A stretch of DNA of 14,391 nucleotides. It comes from Azonexus sp. Its GTDB lineage: Bacteria > Pseudomonadota > Gammaproteobacteria > Burkholderiales > Rhodocyclaceae. Made by a program: the position numbers and the translations under genes. Under the pieces are notes generated by a model that saw only the letters and a list, made by a program, of their open reading frames with translations, did no database searches and was not told the origin of the DNA. The DNA is taken from positions 1-14,391 of the forward strand of contig JAKLLI010000030.1 in NCBI GenBank assembly GCA_023150195.1, read 5' to 3'. Shown here piece by piece: positions 8,054 to 14,203 of the stretch (the stretch's first letter is position 1; the number at the start of each line of letters is the position of its first letter).

Positions 8054-8827
8054 GTGCGCGCCCAAACCCTACCTGCTCGTGCCGGCTGGCAGTGGATTGT
8101 CGGTGGCTTTGCCATTTATCGGCGCAATCCACCGGTGCTGGCGTTTCTGGTGGTGACTTACTGGTTCATCGTCGCCTTCCTGAATCTGTTGCCCGTGGTC
8201 GGTGCGCTGGCCGCCTCGGTGGTCATTCCCGGCTTGTCGGTCGGATTGATGCAGGCAGCGCGACAACTCGAGCGCGGACTGGTGCCGAACGCGCAGACCT
8301 TGTTCGGCGGCTTTCGGGAAAACACCCGGACCCTGCTGACGCTGGGCGCGCTTTACCTGCTGGCGACGCTGGCGGCTCTTGGCATGTCCACCCTCTTCGA
8401 CGGTGGTGCGTTGATGCACTACATGCTGGCGGACAGCAAGGCCGAGCGGGCCGCCTACGAGGATGCCGATTTCACCTTGTCGGCTGTCTTTCTGTTGATC
8501 TGCATGGTGCCGGTGCTGATGGCCTGGTGGTTTGCCCCGGTGCTGGCCGCCTGGCATCGACTCAGTGTGGGCAAATCGCTATTTTTCAGCTTGTACGCCT
8601 GCTGGTTGAACTGGCGGGCCTTTGTCGTGTTCGGCGCCGGTTTGCTGCTGGTGGCGGCGGTGATTCCCGGCACCCTGCTCGGCTTGCTGTTGATCGCCCT
8701 GCCGGGTCTGCAGGGTTTCTCGGCCATCATCGTCACGGTGGCCATGGCGCTGGGCGTTGCACCCACGGTGTTTTCCAGTTTTTATGTCGGCTATCGCGAC
8801 ATCTTCGGCATCTCCGAAATTGCCTGA
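8054..8827 (+). CDS. BPSS1780-like integral membrane protein (second of two paralogs)
   Basis: A 257-residue polytopic membrane protein, paralogous to its upstream neighbour. Matching blocks in order are GWQWIVGGFAIYRRNP, QLERGLVPNAQTLFGGFREN, MAWWFAPVLAAWH, WLNWRAFVVFG and the terminal VFSSFYVGYRDIFG. Hydrophobic segments lie at roughly 27-70, 92-115, 137-165 and 185-245. It starts with GTG 8054, 3 bp after the previous stop, and its 3' end overlaps the start of nadD. The tight packing suggests that the two products are made together and could form a hetero-oligomer, but that is inference. Function is unknown. Confidence 0.78.
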   Translation: MRAQTLPARAGWQWIVGGFAIYRRNPPVLAFLVVTYWFIVAFLNLLPVVGALAASVVIPGLSVGLMQAARQLERGLVPNAQTLFGGFRENTRTLLTLGALYLLATLAALGMSTLFDGGALMHYMLADSKAERAAYEDADFTLSAVFLLICMVPVLMAWWFAPVLAAWHRLSVGKSLFFSLYACWLNWRAFVVFGAGLLLVAAVIPGTLLGLLLIALPGLQGFSAIIVTVAMALGVAPTVFSSFYVGYRDIFGISEIA

Positions 8828-9473
8828 TCCGGTCGGTATTTTTGGTGGCACCTTCGATCCGGTGCACTTCGGCCATCTGCGCCTGGCCGAAGAGTCGATG
8901 GCCCACCTCGGGCTGGGTGGTGTGCGCTGGATTCCGGCTGGCAACCCGCCGCATCGCGGGCAGCCGCAGGTGACGGCAGAACAGCGCCTGGCGATGGTGC
9001 AGCGGTCGACCGCCAGCAATCCCCGTTTTTCCGTCGATCCCGGTGAAGTGCTGAGTGCTGCCCCCAGCTATACCGTGGACACCCTCAGGCGTTTACGCGC
9101 CGAATATGGGCCGGCGCAGCCGCTGGTGCTGCTGGTCGGGGCCGATGCCTTTGCCGGTCTGTCGACCTGGCATTGCTGGCAGGAAATTTTTACCCTGGCA
9201 CATGTCGCCATCTCACATCGTCCGGGCTTTCCCGTTGAACCCGCTAGCTTGCCCGCAATCCTGGCGGCTGCCTTTTCCTCTCGCCGGACCGACGATGTGG
9301 GCGAATTGGGCCGCAAGCCCGCCGGTTGCATCGTCAGCTTTGCGATGACCCAACTGGCCATCTCTGCGACCCAGATCCGTAAATTGCTGGCCAACGACCT
9401 GTCCGCGCGTTATTTGCTTCCGGACGAGGTTCTCGACTATATTCGGACCCATTTTCTTTACAGAAACCCCTAA
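8820..9473 (+). CDS. nadD: Nicotinate-nucleotide adenylyltransferase
   Basis: This enzyme joins nicotinate mononucleotide and ATP to give deamido-NAD in NAD synthesis. The nucleotidyltransferase signature GIFGGTFDPVHFGHLRLAEE sits at residues 6-25 of the 217-residue protein, WIPAGNPPHR at 37-46, and the second ATP motif ISATQIRKLL at 181-190. I chose TTG 8820 as start because it places the signature five residues from the N-terminus, as usual in NadD, and overlaps the preceding gene by only 8 bp. ATG 8784 and TTG 8757 are also in frame but would add 12 or 21 residues that merely read the neighbour's conserved C-terminal codons in another frame. The gene ends in TAATG, sharing one base with rsfS. 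Confidence 0.93.
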   Translation: MPDPVGIFGGTFDPVHFGHLRLAEESMAHLGLGGVRWIPAGNPPHRGQPQVTAEQRLAMVQRSTASNPRFSVDPGEVLSAAPSYTVDTLRRLRAEYGPAQPLVLLVGADAFAGLSTWHCWQEIFTLAHVAISHRPGFPVEPASLPAILAAAFSSRRTDDVGELGRKPAGCIVSFAMTQLAISATQIRKLLANDLSARYLLPDEVLDYIRTHFLYRNP

Positions 9474-9838
9474 TGGACATACGCAAGCTGCAAAAAATCG
9501 TGGTTGCTGCCCTGGAAGACATCAAAGGCAAGCAGATCGAAGTCATCAACACCAGCAAACTGACCTCGATGTTCGACTACGTGGTCATCGCCACCGGTGA
9601 TTCGAATCGTCAGGTCAAGGCATTGGCGAACAACGTGGTGGTCAAGGTCAAGGAAGCCGGCGGTGAAATTGTTTCCACCGAAGGCGAAGAGGGCGGCGAA
9701 TGGGTGCTGGTCGATATCGGCGATATCGTCGTCCATGTCATGCAACCCACGGTGCGCCAGCATTACAACCTTGAAGAACTCTGGCAATTGACCCCGGCGC
9801 AGCGGCGCAAGGCAGCGGAGCAGGCCGCCGGCGAATGA
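9473..9838 (+). CDS. rsfS: Ribosome silencing factor RsfS
   Basis: RsfS binds ribosomal protein uL14 and blocks joining of the 30S and 50S subunits, lowering translation in poor growth conditions. The 121-residue protein shows the family core: a short helix (IRKLQKIVVAALEDIKG), FDYVVIATGDSNRQVKAL, GEEGGEWVLVDIGDIVVHVM and the C-terminal RQHYNLEELW. Its start codon overlaps the nadD stop (TAATG) and its stop overlaps the rlmH start (ATGA), so translation is probably coupled through all three. The nadD-rsfS-rlmH order is widely conserved in proteobacteria. Confidence 0.96.
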   Translation: MDIRKLQKIVVAALEDIKGKQIEVINTSKLTSMFDYVVIATGDSNRQVKALANNVVVKVKEAGGEIVSTEGEEGGEWVLVDIGDIVVHVMQPTVRQHYNLEELWQLTPAQRRKAAEQAAGE

Positions 9839-10305
9839 AGCTGGCGATTCTCGCGGTCGGCCACCGGCAACCCACCTGGGTCGACGCGGGCTGTGCCGAG
9901 TATCTCAAGCGCATGCCGCGCGAGTTACCGACCAGCGTTTCTGAAATCAAGCCCGAGCCGCGCGGTTCCAAGACCCGGGAACAATTGCTGGCCGCCGAAA
10001 AAGCGAGAATTCGCGACGCCCTGCCCACGAGTCCGCGCATCGTGGTGCTCGACGAAAAGGGTGACGACCTGAGCACGCTCAAGCTGGCCAAACGGCTGGA
10101 AGTGTGGATGCAGGATGGCCGGGATGTGGCCCTGCTGATTGGCGGCGCTGACGGGCTGGATGAAGAATTCAAGCAACAGGCTGACGACAAGCTGAGATTG
10201 TCCAGCCTCACCCTGCCGCATGGCATGGCCCGCTTGCTGTTGTGCGAACAGTTGTACCGCGCAGTCAGTGTGTTGAAAAATCACCCTTACCACCGGGAGG
10301 GATGA
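9835..10305 (+). CDS. rlmH: 23S rRNA (pseudouridine-1915-N3)-methyltransferase
   Basis: RlmH methylates pseudouridine 1915 in helix 69 of 23S rRNA in assembled 70S ribosomes. The 156-residue length and sequence are typical: MKLAILAVGH at the N-terminus, the SPOUT trefoil-knot segments LLIGGADGLDEEF and LSSLTLPHGMARLLLCEQLYRA, and the conserved end HPYHREG. It overlaps rsfS by 4 bp (ATGA). Its stop TGA (10303-10305) overlaps the maf start region. Its position beside rsfS groups two ribosome-acting proteins. Confidence 0.97.
   Translation: MKLAILAVGHRQPTWVDAGCAEYLKRMPRELPTSVSEIKPEPRGSKTREQLLAAEKARIRDALPTSPRIVVLDEKGDDLSTLKLAKRLEVWMQDGRDVALLIGGADGLDEEFKQQADDKLRLSSLTLPHGMARLLLCEQLYRAVSVLKNHPYHREG
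10295..10301 (+). promoter_or_regulatory. Ribosome binding site that decides the maf start
   Basis: GGGAGGG is the strongest Shine-Dalgarno sequence in the rlmH-maf junction. It abuts ATG 10302 directly but sits 3 bp before ATG 10305, which is a workable if short spacing. The second ATG is therefore the more likely start. Confidence 0.6.
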
Positions 10306-10907
10306 TGCGCATCTACCTCGCTTCACGCAGTCCCCGCCGCCGCGAATTGTTGCACCAGATCGGCGTCAATTTTGAGACGCTGTTGTTCCGGGTGGGGCCG
10401 CGCGCTGATCCGGAAACCGACGAAACACCGCTGGCGGGTGAAACGCCGCTGGTCTATGTCGAACGGGTGGCGCGCGCCAAGGCAAGTCATGGGGGGCGAC
10501 TGCTCGCCTTGCGCCATTTGCCGGCCGCCCCGGTGCTGTCCGCGGATACCACCTTGGCGCTGGATGGGGACATCATCGGCAAACCGGACGATGCTGCCCA
10601 CGCTGCGCAGATTCTGCGACGCCTTTCCGGGCGGGAACATCAAGTCCTGACCGGTGTGGCGATCAGCGACGGGGTGGGGCAGCGTTATGTCTGTTCCGTC
10701 AGCACGGTGCGTTTTCGTTCCCTCTCCGACACGGAAATCGACGCTTACGTGCGTTCCGGCGAACCCATGGACAAGGCCGGTGCCTATGGCATTCAGGGCA
10801 AGGCCGGCGCCTTCGTGGCGCATATTGCCGGCAGTTACACGGGCATCATGGGTTTGCCACTGTTTGAAACGGCCGAAATGCTCAAGGATTACGGCTGGCG
10901 TCTTTGA
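10305..10907 (+). CDS. maf: Maf nucleotide pyrophosphatase, YhdE type (dTTP/UTP)
   Basis: Maf proteins hydrolyse nucleoside triphosphates, often non-canonical ones, to monophosphates and diphosphate. The 200-residue product begins MRIYLASRSPRRRELL, the family N-terminal motif, and has the acidic catalytic patch SADTTLALDGDIIGKP and the segment MDKAGAYGIQGKAGAFV followed by GSYTGIMGLPLFET. The GIQGKA and GSYTGIMGLPL forms point to the YhdE subgroup rather than YceF. The start overlaps the rlmH stop; of two adjacent ATG codons, 10305 has the better spacing from the ribosome site. It is the last gene of the tight plus-strand cluster. In many proteobacteria rng (ribonuclease G) follows; here a cyclase gene does. 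Confidence 0.95.
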   Translation: MRIYLASRSPRRRELLHQIGVNFETLLFRVGPRADPETDETPLAGETPLVYVERVARAKASHGGRLLALRHLPAAPVLSADTTLALDGDIIGKPDDAAHAAQILRRLSGREHQVLTGVAISDGVGQRYVCSVSTVRFRSLSDTEIDAYVRSGEPMDKAGAYGIQGKAGAFVAHIAGSYTGIMGLPLFETAEMLKDYGWRL

Positions 10908-10911
10908 GCGT

Positions 10912-10941
10912 GCGCGGCTTGACTTGACAGGCCAAGCGCGC
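10912..10941 (+). other. Hairpin after maf, weak terminator candidate
   Basis: The left arm GCGCGGCTTG (10912-10921) pairs with CAAGCGCGC (10933-10941) with one bulged G, giving about nine base pairs around an 11-base loop. There is no U-tract directly after it; the nearest T run (TTTTT near 10964) is some 20 bases on. It may attenuate read-through but is not a standard intrinsic terminator, and it overlaps the promoter candidate below. Confidence 0.3.
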
Positions 10942-10946
10942 AGAAT
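10919..10946 (+). promoter_or_regulatory. Possible sigma-70 promoter for the cyclase gene
   Basis: TTGACT (10919-10924, five of six matches to the -35 consensus) is followed after 16 bp by CAGAAT (10941-10946, four of six matches to -10). That would start RNA about 25 bases before ATG 10978. The 70-bp gap between maf and the cyclase is the widest in the plus-strand run, which fits a separate promoter. It is a pattern match only. Confidence 0.3.
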
Positions 10947-11747
10947 CCGGAGCATCTTCCTCATTTTTGCGGGCTAGATGCCAATCGTCATGGCGAACAC
11001 GGGCACTACGCGGCCGGCCGAACTGGCCGAGCGTTTCCATCAAGGCACCACCGCTTGGGTCGTGCTCGCCGTTTCGCTGGCGATTACGCTGCTGGGCTGG
11101 GATGTGTCCGCCCGCTACATGCAGCAGCGAGCCGAGGATCGCTACCTGTTCGAGGTTCAGAAGGCCGGGCAGGCCATCGTCAAACGCATGCAGGAGTATG
11201 AACAGGTGCTGCGCGGCGGGGTCGGCCTGATGCTGGCCAGCGATGTCGTCAGCCGTGAGGACTGGCGGGTGTATGTCGAGAACCTGCGTCTGGATACCTA
11301 TTGGCCCGGGGTGCAGGGTGTGGGCTATGCCGAAATGGTGACGCCGGCGCAGCGTGAGGCCCATGTGCAGGCGATTCGTGCGCAGGGCTTTCCAGCCTAC
11401 GACATCGCGCCGGAGGGCGTGCGCGATCCCTACAGCGCCATCGTGTATCTGGAACCGTTTTCCGGGCGCAACCTGCGGGCCTTTGGCTATGACATGTTTT
11501 CCGAGCCGGTTCGGCGCCAGGCCATGGAACAGGCACGTGACAGCGGACAGCCGGCAGTCTCCGGCAAGGTGACGCTGGTCCAGGAAAACGGCCTGGATGT
11601 GCAGAGTGGTTTCCTGATGTATCTCCCCGTCTACCGCAAGGGCCTGCCGCTCAGCACGGAGAGCCAGCGTCAGGTGGCCCTGTATGGTTTCGTCTATAGC
11701 CCTTTCCGTGTGCGTGACTTGATGGCGGGTATTCTGGGCAGCGATAC

Positions 11748-11751
11748 CTCG
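11748..11751 (+). repeat. Target site duplication, left copy (CTCG)
   Basis: CTCG directly precedes the IS left end and recurs at 12985-12988 after its right end. Four bases is the usual duplication length for the IS5 subgroup of the IS5 family. Deleting the element plus one copy restores an uninterrupted host frame, which confirms the boundary. Confidence 0.8.
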
Positions 11752-11766
11752 GGAAACTCTGCAAAA
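11752..11766 (+). repeat. IS left terminal inverted repeat
   Basis: GGAAACTCTGCAAAA pairs with the right-end copy at 12960-12974 (11 of 15 positions). It starts immediately after the CTCG target copy. Confidence 0.65.
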
Positions 11767-11846
11767 GTGAGCGTCGTGCAGCGTGATTTGAGAAAATGAC
11801 GGCATTGTCATGGTTCCGACTAAATAGATGAAACCGATGAAGCAAC

Positions 11847-11938
11847 TCAGCTTGGCCGAGACGGGTTTCCTGCCGAAGGCAGGAAAGCAGACTCAGCTTG
11901 GCCGAGACGGGTTTCCTGCCGAAGGCAGGAAAGCAGAC
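11847..11938 (+). repeat. 46-bp perfect tandem duplication in transposase start region
   Basis: Bases 11847-11892 (starting TCAGCTTGGCCGAGACGG, ending AAAGCAGAC) are repeated exactly at 11893-11938; two flanking bases also match. Each unit contains a perfect inverted repeat: TTTCCTGCC, a GAA loop, then GGCAGGAAA (11866-11886 and 11912-11932). Because 46 is not a multiple of three, the usual start ATGAAGCAACTC at 11837 is out of frame with the transposase body. Removing one unit gives MKQLSLAETGFLPKAGKQ continuing in frame, the usual N-terminus for this transposase family. Confidence 0.95.
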
Positions 11939-12860
11939 CCGGAAGGCGGTATTCCTGGCGGAGATGGAAACGGTGGTGCCGTGGTCGCGCCTGGAGGCGC
12001 TGATCGAGCCGTTCTACCCGAAGAAAGGGAACGGCCGTCCGCCGATGCCGTTGGGCACGATGCTGCGCATTCACTTCATGCAGCAATGGTTTGGCTACTC
12101 CGATCCGGCGATGGAAGAGGCATTGCACGACGTGCCGCTGCTGCGCCGGTTTGCCGGGCTGGACGCTTTCGAAGATGTGATGCCGGACGAAAGCACCATT
12201 CTTCGCTTCCGCCACTTGCTGGAGAAACACGATCTGGCGGTAGCGATCTTTGCCGAAGTTGGTGCCGTTCTGTCGGAGAAAGGGCTGTCGATGAAGCGGG
12301 GCACAGTCGTCGATGCCACGCTGATTGCGGCGCCCAGTTCGACCAAGAACGAAGGCAAGAAACGCGACCCGGAAATGACGCAAACCAAGAAAGGCAACCA
12401 ATGGCACTTCGGGATGAAAGCGCATATCGGCGTTGATGCCGACAGCGGCCTGGTTCATACCGTCGAATGCACGACCGCCAAGGTAGCAGACATCGCGATG
12501 ATGGAGGCCTGCCTGCACGGGGAAGAGGAAATCGCCCTGGGTGATCGCGGCTATCACAAGACGAACCGGACGATTGAGCACTTCGCCAAGGAAGGCGATC
12601 GGTCCGTGCTGACACCGACCAAGAAGCCGGCCGGTGGCCAGTTGACCGAGGAACAGAAAGCGTTCAACCGGATGCTGTCGGCGGTGCGGGCGATTGTTGA
12701 ACATCCCTTCCGGGTGGTAAAGCGCCAATTTGGTTTCGTGAAGGTTCGTTATCGCGGACTGGCGAAAAACACCGGGCAGATCGTGACGCTGTTTGCGCTG
12801 GCCAATCTGTGGCTGGCCCGCAAGCGATTATTGCCTTTGCTGGGCGAGGTGCGTCCATGA
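11898..12860 (+). CDS. IS5-family DDE transposase, natural start displaced by duplication
   Basis: A 320-residue transposase begins at TTG 11898. The N-terminal IS5 domain shows VPWSRLEALIEPFYPK and RIHFMQQWFGYSDPAMEEAL; the catalytic core has D139 (VVDATLI), D216 (LGDRGY) and E268 in VRAIVEHPFRVVK, fitting the R-3-E-6-K part of the IS4/IS5 signature (R264, E268, K275). The chain runs to its normal end (LANLWLARKRLLPLL), so the catalytic part looks intact. The ordinary ATG start at 11837 lies in another frame because of the 46-bp duplication. TTG 11898 would lose only about six residues, but its upstream bases offer no ribosome site, so expression is probably reduced. Upstream ATGs at 11828 and 11837 lead into an out-of-frame stretch. 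Confidence 0.9.
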   Translation: MAETGFLPKAGKQTRKAVFLAEMETVVPWSRLEALIEPFYPKKGNGRPPMPLGTMLRIHFMQQWFGYSDPAMEEALHDVPLLRRFAGLDAFEDVMPDESTILRFRHLLEKHDLAVAIFAEVGAVLSEKGLSMKRGTVVDATLIAAPSSTKNEGKKRDPEMTQTKKGNQWHFGMKAHIGVDADSGLVHTVECTTAKVADIAMMEACLHGEEEIALGDRGYHKTNRTIEHFAKEGDRSVLTPTKKPAGGQLTEEQKAFNRMLSAVRAIVEHPFRVVKRQFGFVKVRYRGLAKNTGQIVTLFALANLWLARKRLLPLLGEVRP

Positions 12861-12966
12861 AGCCGAAATTGCGGAGAAAACCCCCGGAATTTCACGGCCA
12901 ACGGTCGAAAATCGCCTGTTTCTCGTCCTTTTTATGACAACCCACGCTCATTTGTTGGGTTATTCA

Positions 12967-12986
12967 GAGAATCCCTGAGAATCCCT
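12967..12986 (+). repeat. 10-bp tandem duplication at IS right end
   Basis: GAGAATCCCT occurs twice back to back (12967-12976 and 12977-12986). The inner copy belongs to the better-matching terminal inverted repeat; the outer copy reaches into the target duplication. This suggests slippage after insertion, or a natural subterminal repeat of this IS. Confidence 0.75.
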
Positions 12987-12988
12987 CG
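12985..12988 (+). repeat. Target site duplication, right copy (CTCG)
   Basis: This copy matches the CTCG at 11748-11751 and is followed by TATCTGGAG, which continues the interrupted cyclase frame. Confidence 0.8.
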
Positions 12989-14203
12989 TATCTGGAGTTT
13001 GAACTCTACGACGGCGCGACGATAGCGCCGGATGCGCGACTCTACGGCACGGCCGGTTTTGCGGCTGCCGGTGTTGGTGGTGAATTGGCGGAGCGAGAAT
13101 TGGTGCTGGCCTTGCCGGGGCGCCAGTGGACGGCCGTATTTCGGGCAACGCCAACCTTGCAGAGTGAGGTGGCCAGCGCCCAGCCCATGGTGATTGCGCT
13201 GGGTGGCGTGCTGGTGGATGGCCTGCTCTTTCTGGTGATCTGGTCTTTGTCGCGCAGCCGGGCCCGCGCCACGGCCGATGCGTTGCAACTGTCGGCGCTA
13301 CTAGCGCAGGCTCGGCTCTCGGAAAGTGTGTTTCGTGCCGCCCGCGAAGGCATCATGGTGACCGATCCGCGGGGAAAAATCCTCGAAGTGAGTCCGATGT
13401 TCGTCGAAATTACCGGCTACAGCCGCGCGGCGGTGTTGGGGCGCAAGCCGGATTTTCTGGCGTCCGGGACCCACGATCGGGGCTTCTTCATCCGTGTGCG
13501 CGAGGCGCTCACCGCGCACGGTTTCTGGAGCGGCGAAATTCTGAACCGGCATCGGGACGGCAGTCAGTTTGTGGCCAGCGTCAATATTTCAGCGGTGCAG
13601 GGCGAGGATGGCCGGCTGACGCATCTGGTCACGCTGTTTTCGGACATTACTGCGCAGAAGCGTTACCAGCAGCAACTGGAATTTTCGGCGCGCCACGATC
13701 CGCTGACCGGGCTGGTTAACCGGCTTGGCTTGATGGAGGGTTTGCAGCAGGTGCTGGCTGAGTCCGGCGGCCGCCGCAACCGGCATGTGGCCGTCTGTTT
13801 CCTCGATCTGGATGGCTTCAAGCCGGTCAACGACACCCATGGCCATGAAACCGGTGACAAGGCGCTGGTCGAAGTGGCGTTGCGCCTGCGGGCCGGCTTG
13901 CGCAGCAGCGATCTGATTGCCCGCCTGGGCGGCGATGAATTTGCGCTGGTGATGCAGGAACGCCAGGCGGAAGATTTTGCGCCAGCGCTGGAGCGGATTT
14001 GTCATGCGCTGGCCGCGCCTTACCGGATTGACGACAAATTGATCCGGATGTCAGCCAGTCTCGGTTACACGATCTTTCCGGCCGACCCGGGCAGCGCGGA
14101 AACCCTCCTGCAGCATGCCGACAGTGCGATGTATGCGGCCAAGCAGGCCGGGGGGCGGCAGCTGGCTGTCTACGCGCCGGCGGCGGATGCCATCACGGAT
14201 TGA
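12989..14203 (+). pseudogene. PAS-GGDEF half of the IS-split diguanylate cyclase
   Basis: This is the 3' part (404 residues) of the cyclase; the restored protein would be 662 residues. It holds the end of the CHASE domain (YLEFELYDGATIAPDARLYG, ALPGRQWTAVFR), a second membrane helix (restored residues about 324-346), a PAS domain (about 368-480, GIMVTDPRGKILEVSPMFVEITGYS to LFSDITAQK) and a GGDEF domain (about 490-652). The active-site motif GGDEF is exact (572-576), and RSSD five residues before it is a canonical RxxD product-inhibition site. GGDEF enzymes make cyclic di-GMP from two GTP. No EAL domain is present. The frame has no upstream ATG after the stop at 12935; the first plausible start is TTG 13085, which would still include the membrane helix, PAS and GGDEF. 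So a sensor-less cyclase could be made, but poorly. It ends overlapping the convergent gene by 34 bp. Confidence 0.9.

Larger units (their letters stand above)
10978..11799 (+). pseudogene. CHASE sensor half of an IS-split diguanylate cyclase
   Basis: The first 258 codons (to 11751) belong to the original gene; the last 15 codons and the stop come from the IS left end. The product has a short cytoplasmic tail, a transmembrane helix (about 24-44, AWVVLAVSLAITLLGW), then most of a periplasmic CHASE domain. CHASE features include YEQVLRGGVGLMLAS, YWPGVQGVGYAEMV, IVYLEPFSGRNLRAFGYDMFSEPVRRQAM and FLMYLPVYRKG. CHASE domains bind small extracellular ligands in sensor kinases and cyclases. Reading stops before the second membrane helix, so the fragment cannot signal by itself. 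ATG 10978 is used; ATG 10990 is an alternative. Joining codon 258 (TCG) to TAT 12989 restores SDTSYLEFELYDGA in frame. Confidence 0.88.
11752..12984 (+). mobile_element. IS5-family insertion sequence (IS5 subgroup), 1233 bp
   Basis: The element carries one DDE transposase and sits inside the CHASE coding region, in the same orientation as the host gene. The left end GGAAACTCTGCAAAA matches the reverse complement of 12960-12974 (GGATTCTCTGAATAA) at 11 of 15 bases, as imperfect terminal inverted repeats. The flanks are a CTCG duplication. Two internal duplications lengthen it: 46 bp in the transposase start region and 10 bp at the right tip; without them it would be 1177 bp, normal for this group. 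The region 12861-12984 after the transposase has no gene. I cannot name the exact IS without ISfinder. Confidence 0.88.

Noticed and set aside
6242..8065. A 607-codon open frame on the minus strand across thrB and the first membrane protein
   Set aside because: It is rich in Gln, His, Arg and Gly with no domain pattern and lies opposite clearly coding genes. It is an antisense frame kept open by high G+C.
11796..11811. A short inverted repeat ATGAC...GTCAT in the IS left end
   Set aside because: A five-base stem is expected by chance, and nothing else supports a function.
11847..11938. The 46-bp repeat as a CRISPR or regulatory repeat array
   Set aside because: There are only two units, directly adjacent with no spacer, and they encode the transposase N-terminus.
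11828..12436. A 202-codon plus-strand frame starting MKPMKQLSLAETG
   Set aside because: It has the true transposase N-terminus but reads out of frame after the first 46-bp unit. Restoring the frame would need a +1 shift, and no slippery site is visible. It is explained by the duplication, not a separate gene.
11847..12728. A 293-codon minus-strand frame opposite the transposase
   Set aside because: It is an antisense shadow of the DDE transposase, with no independent start signal or motif.
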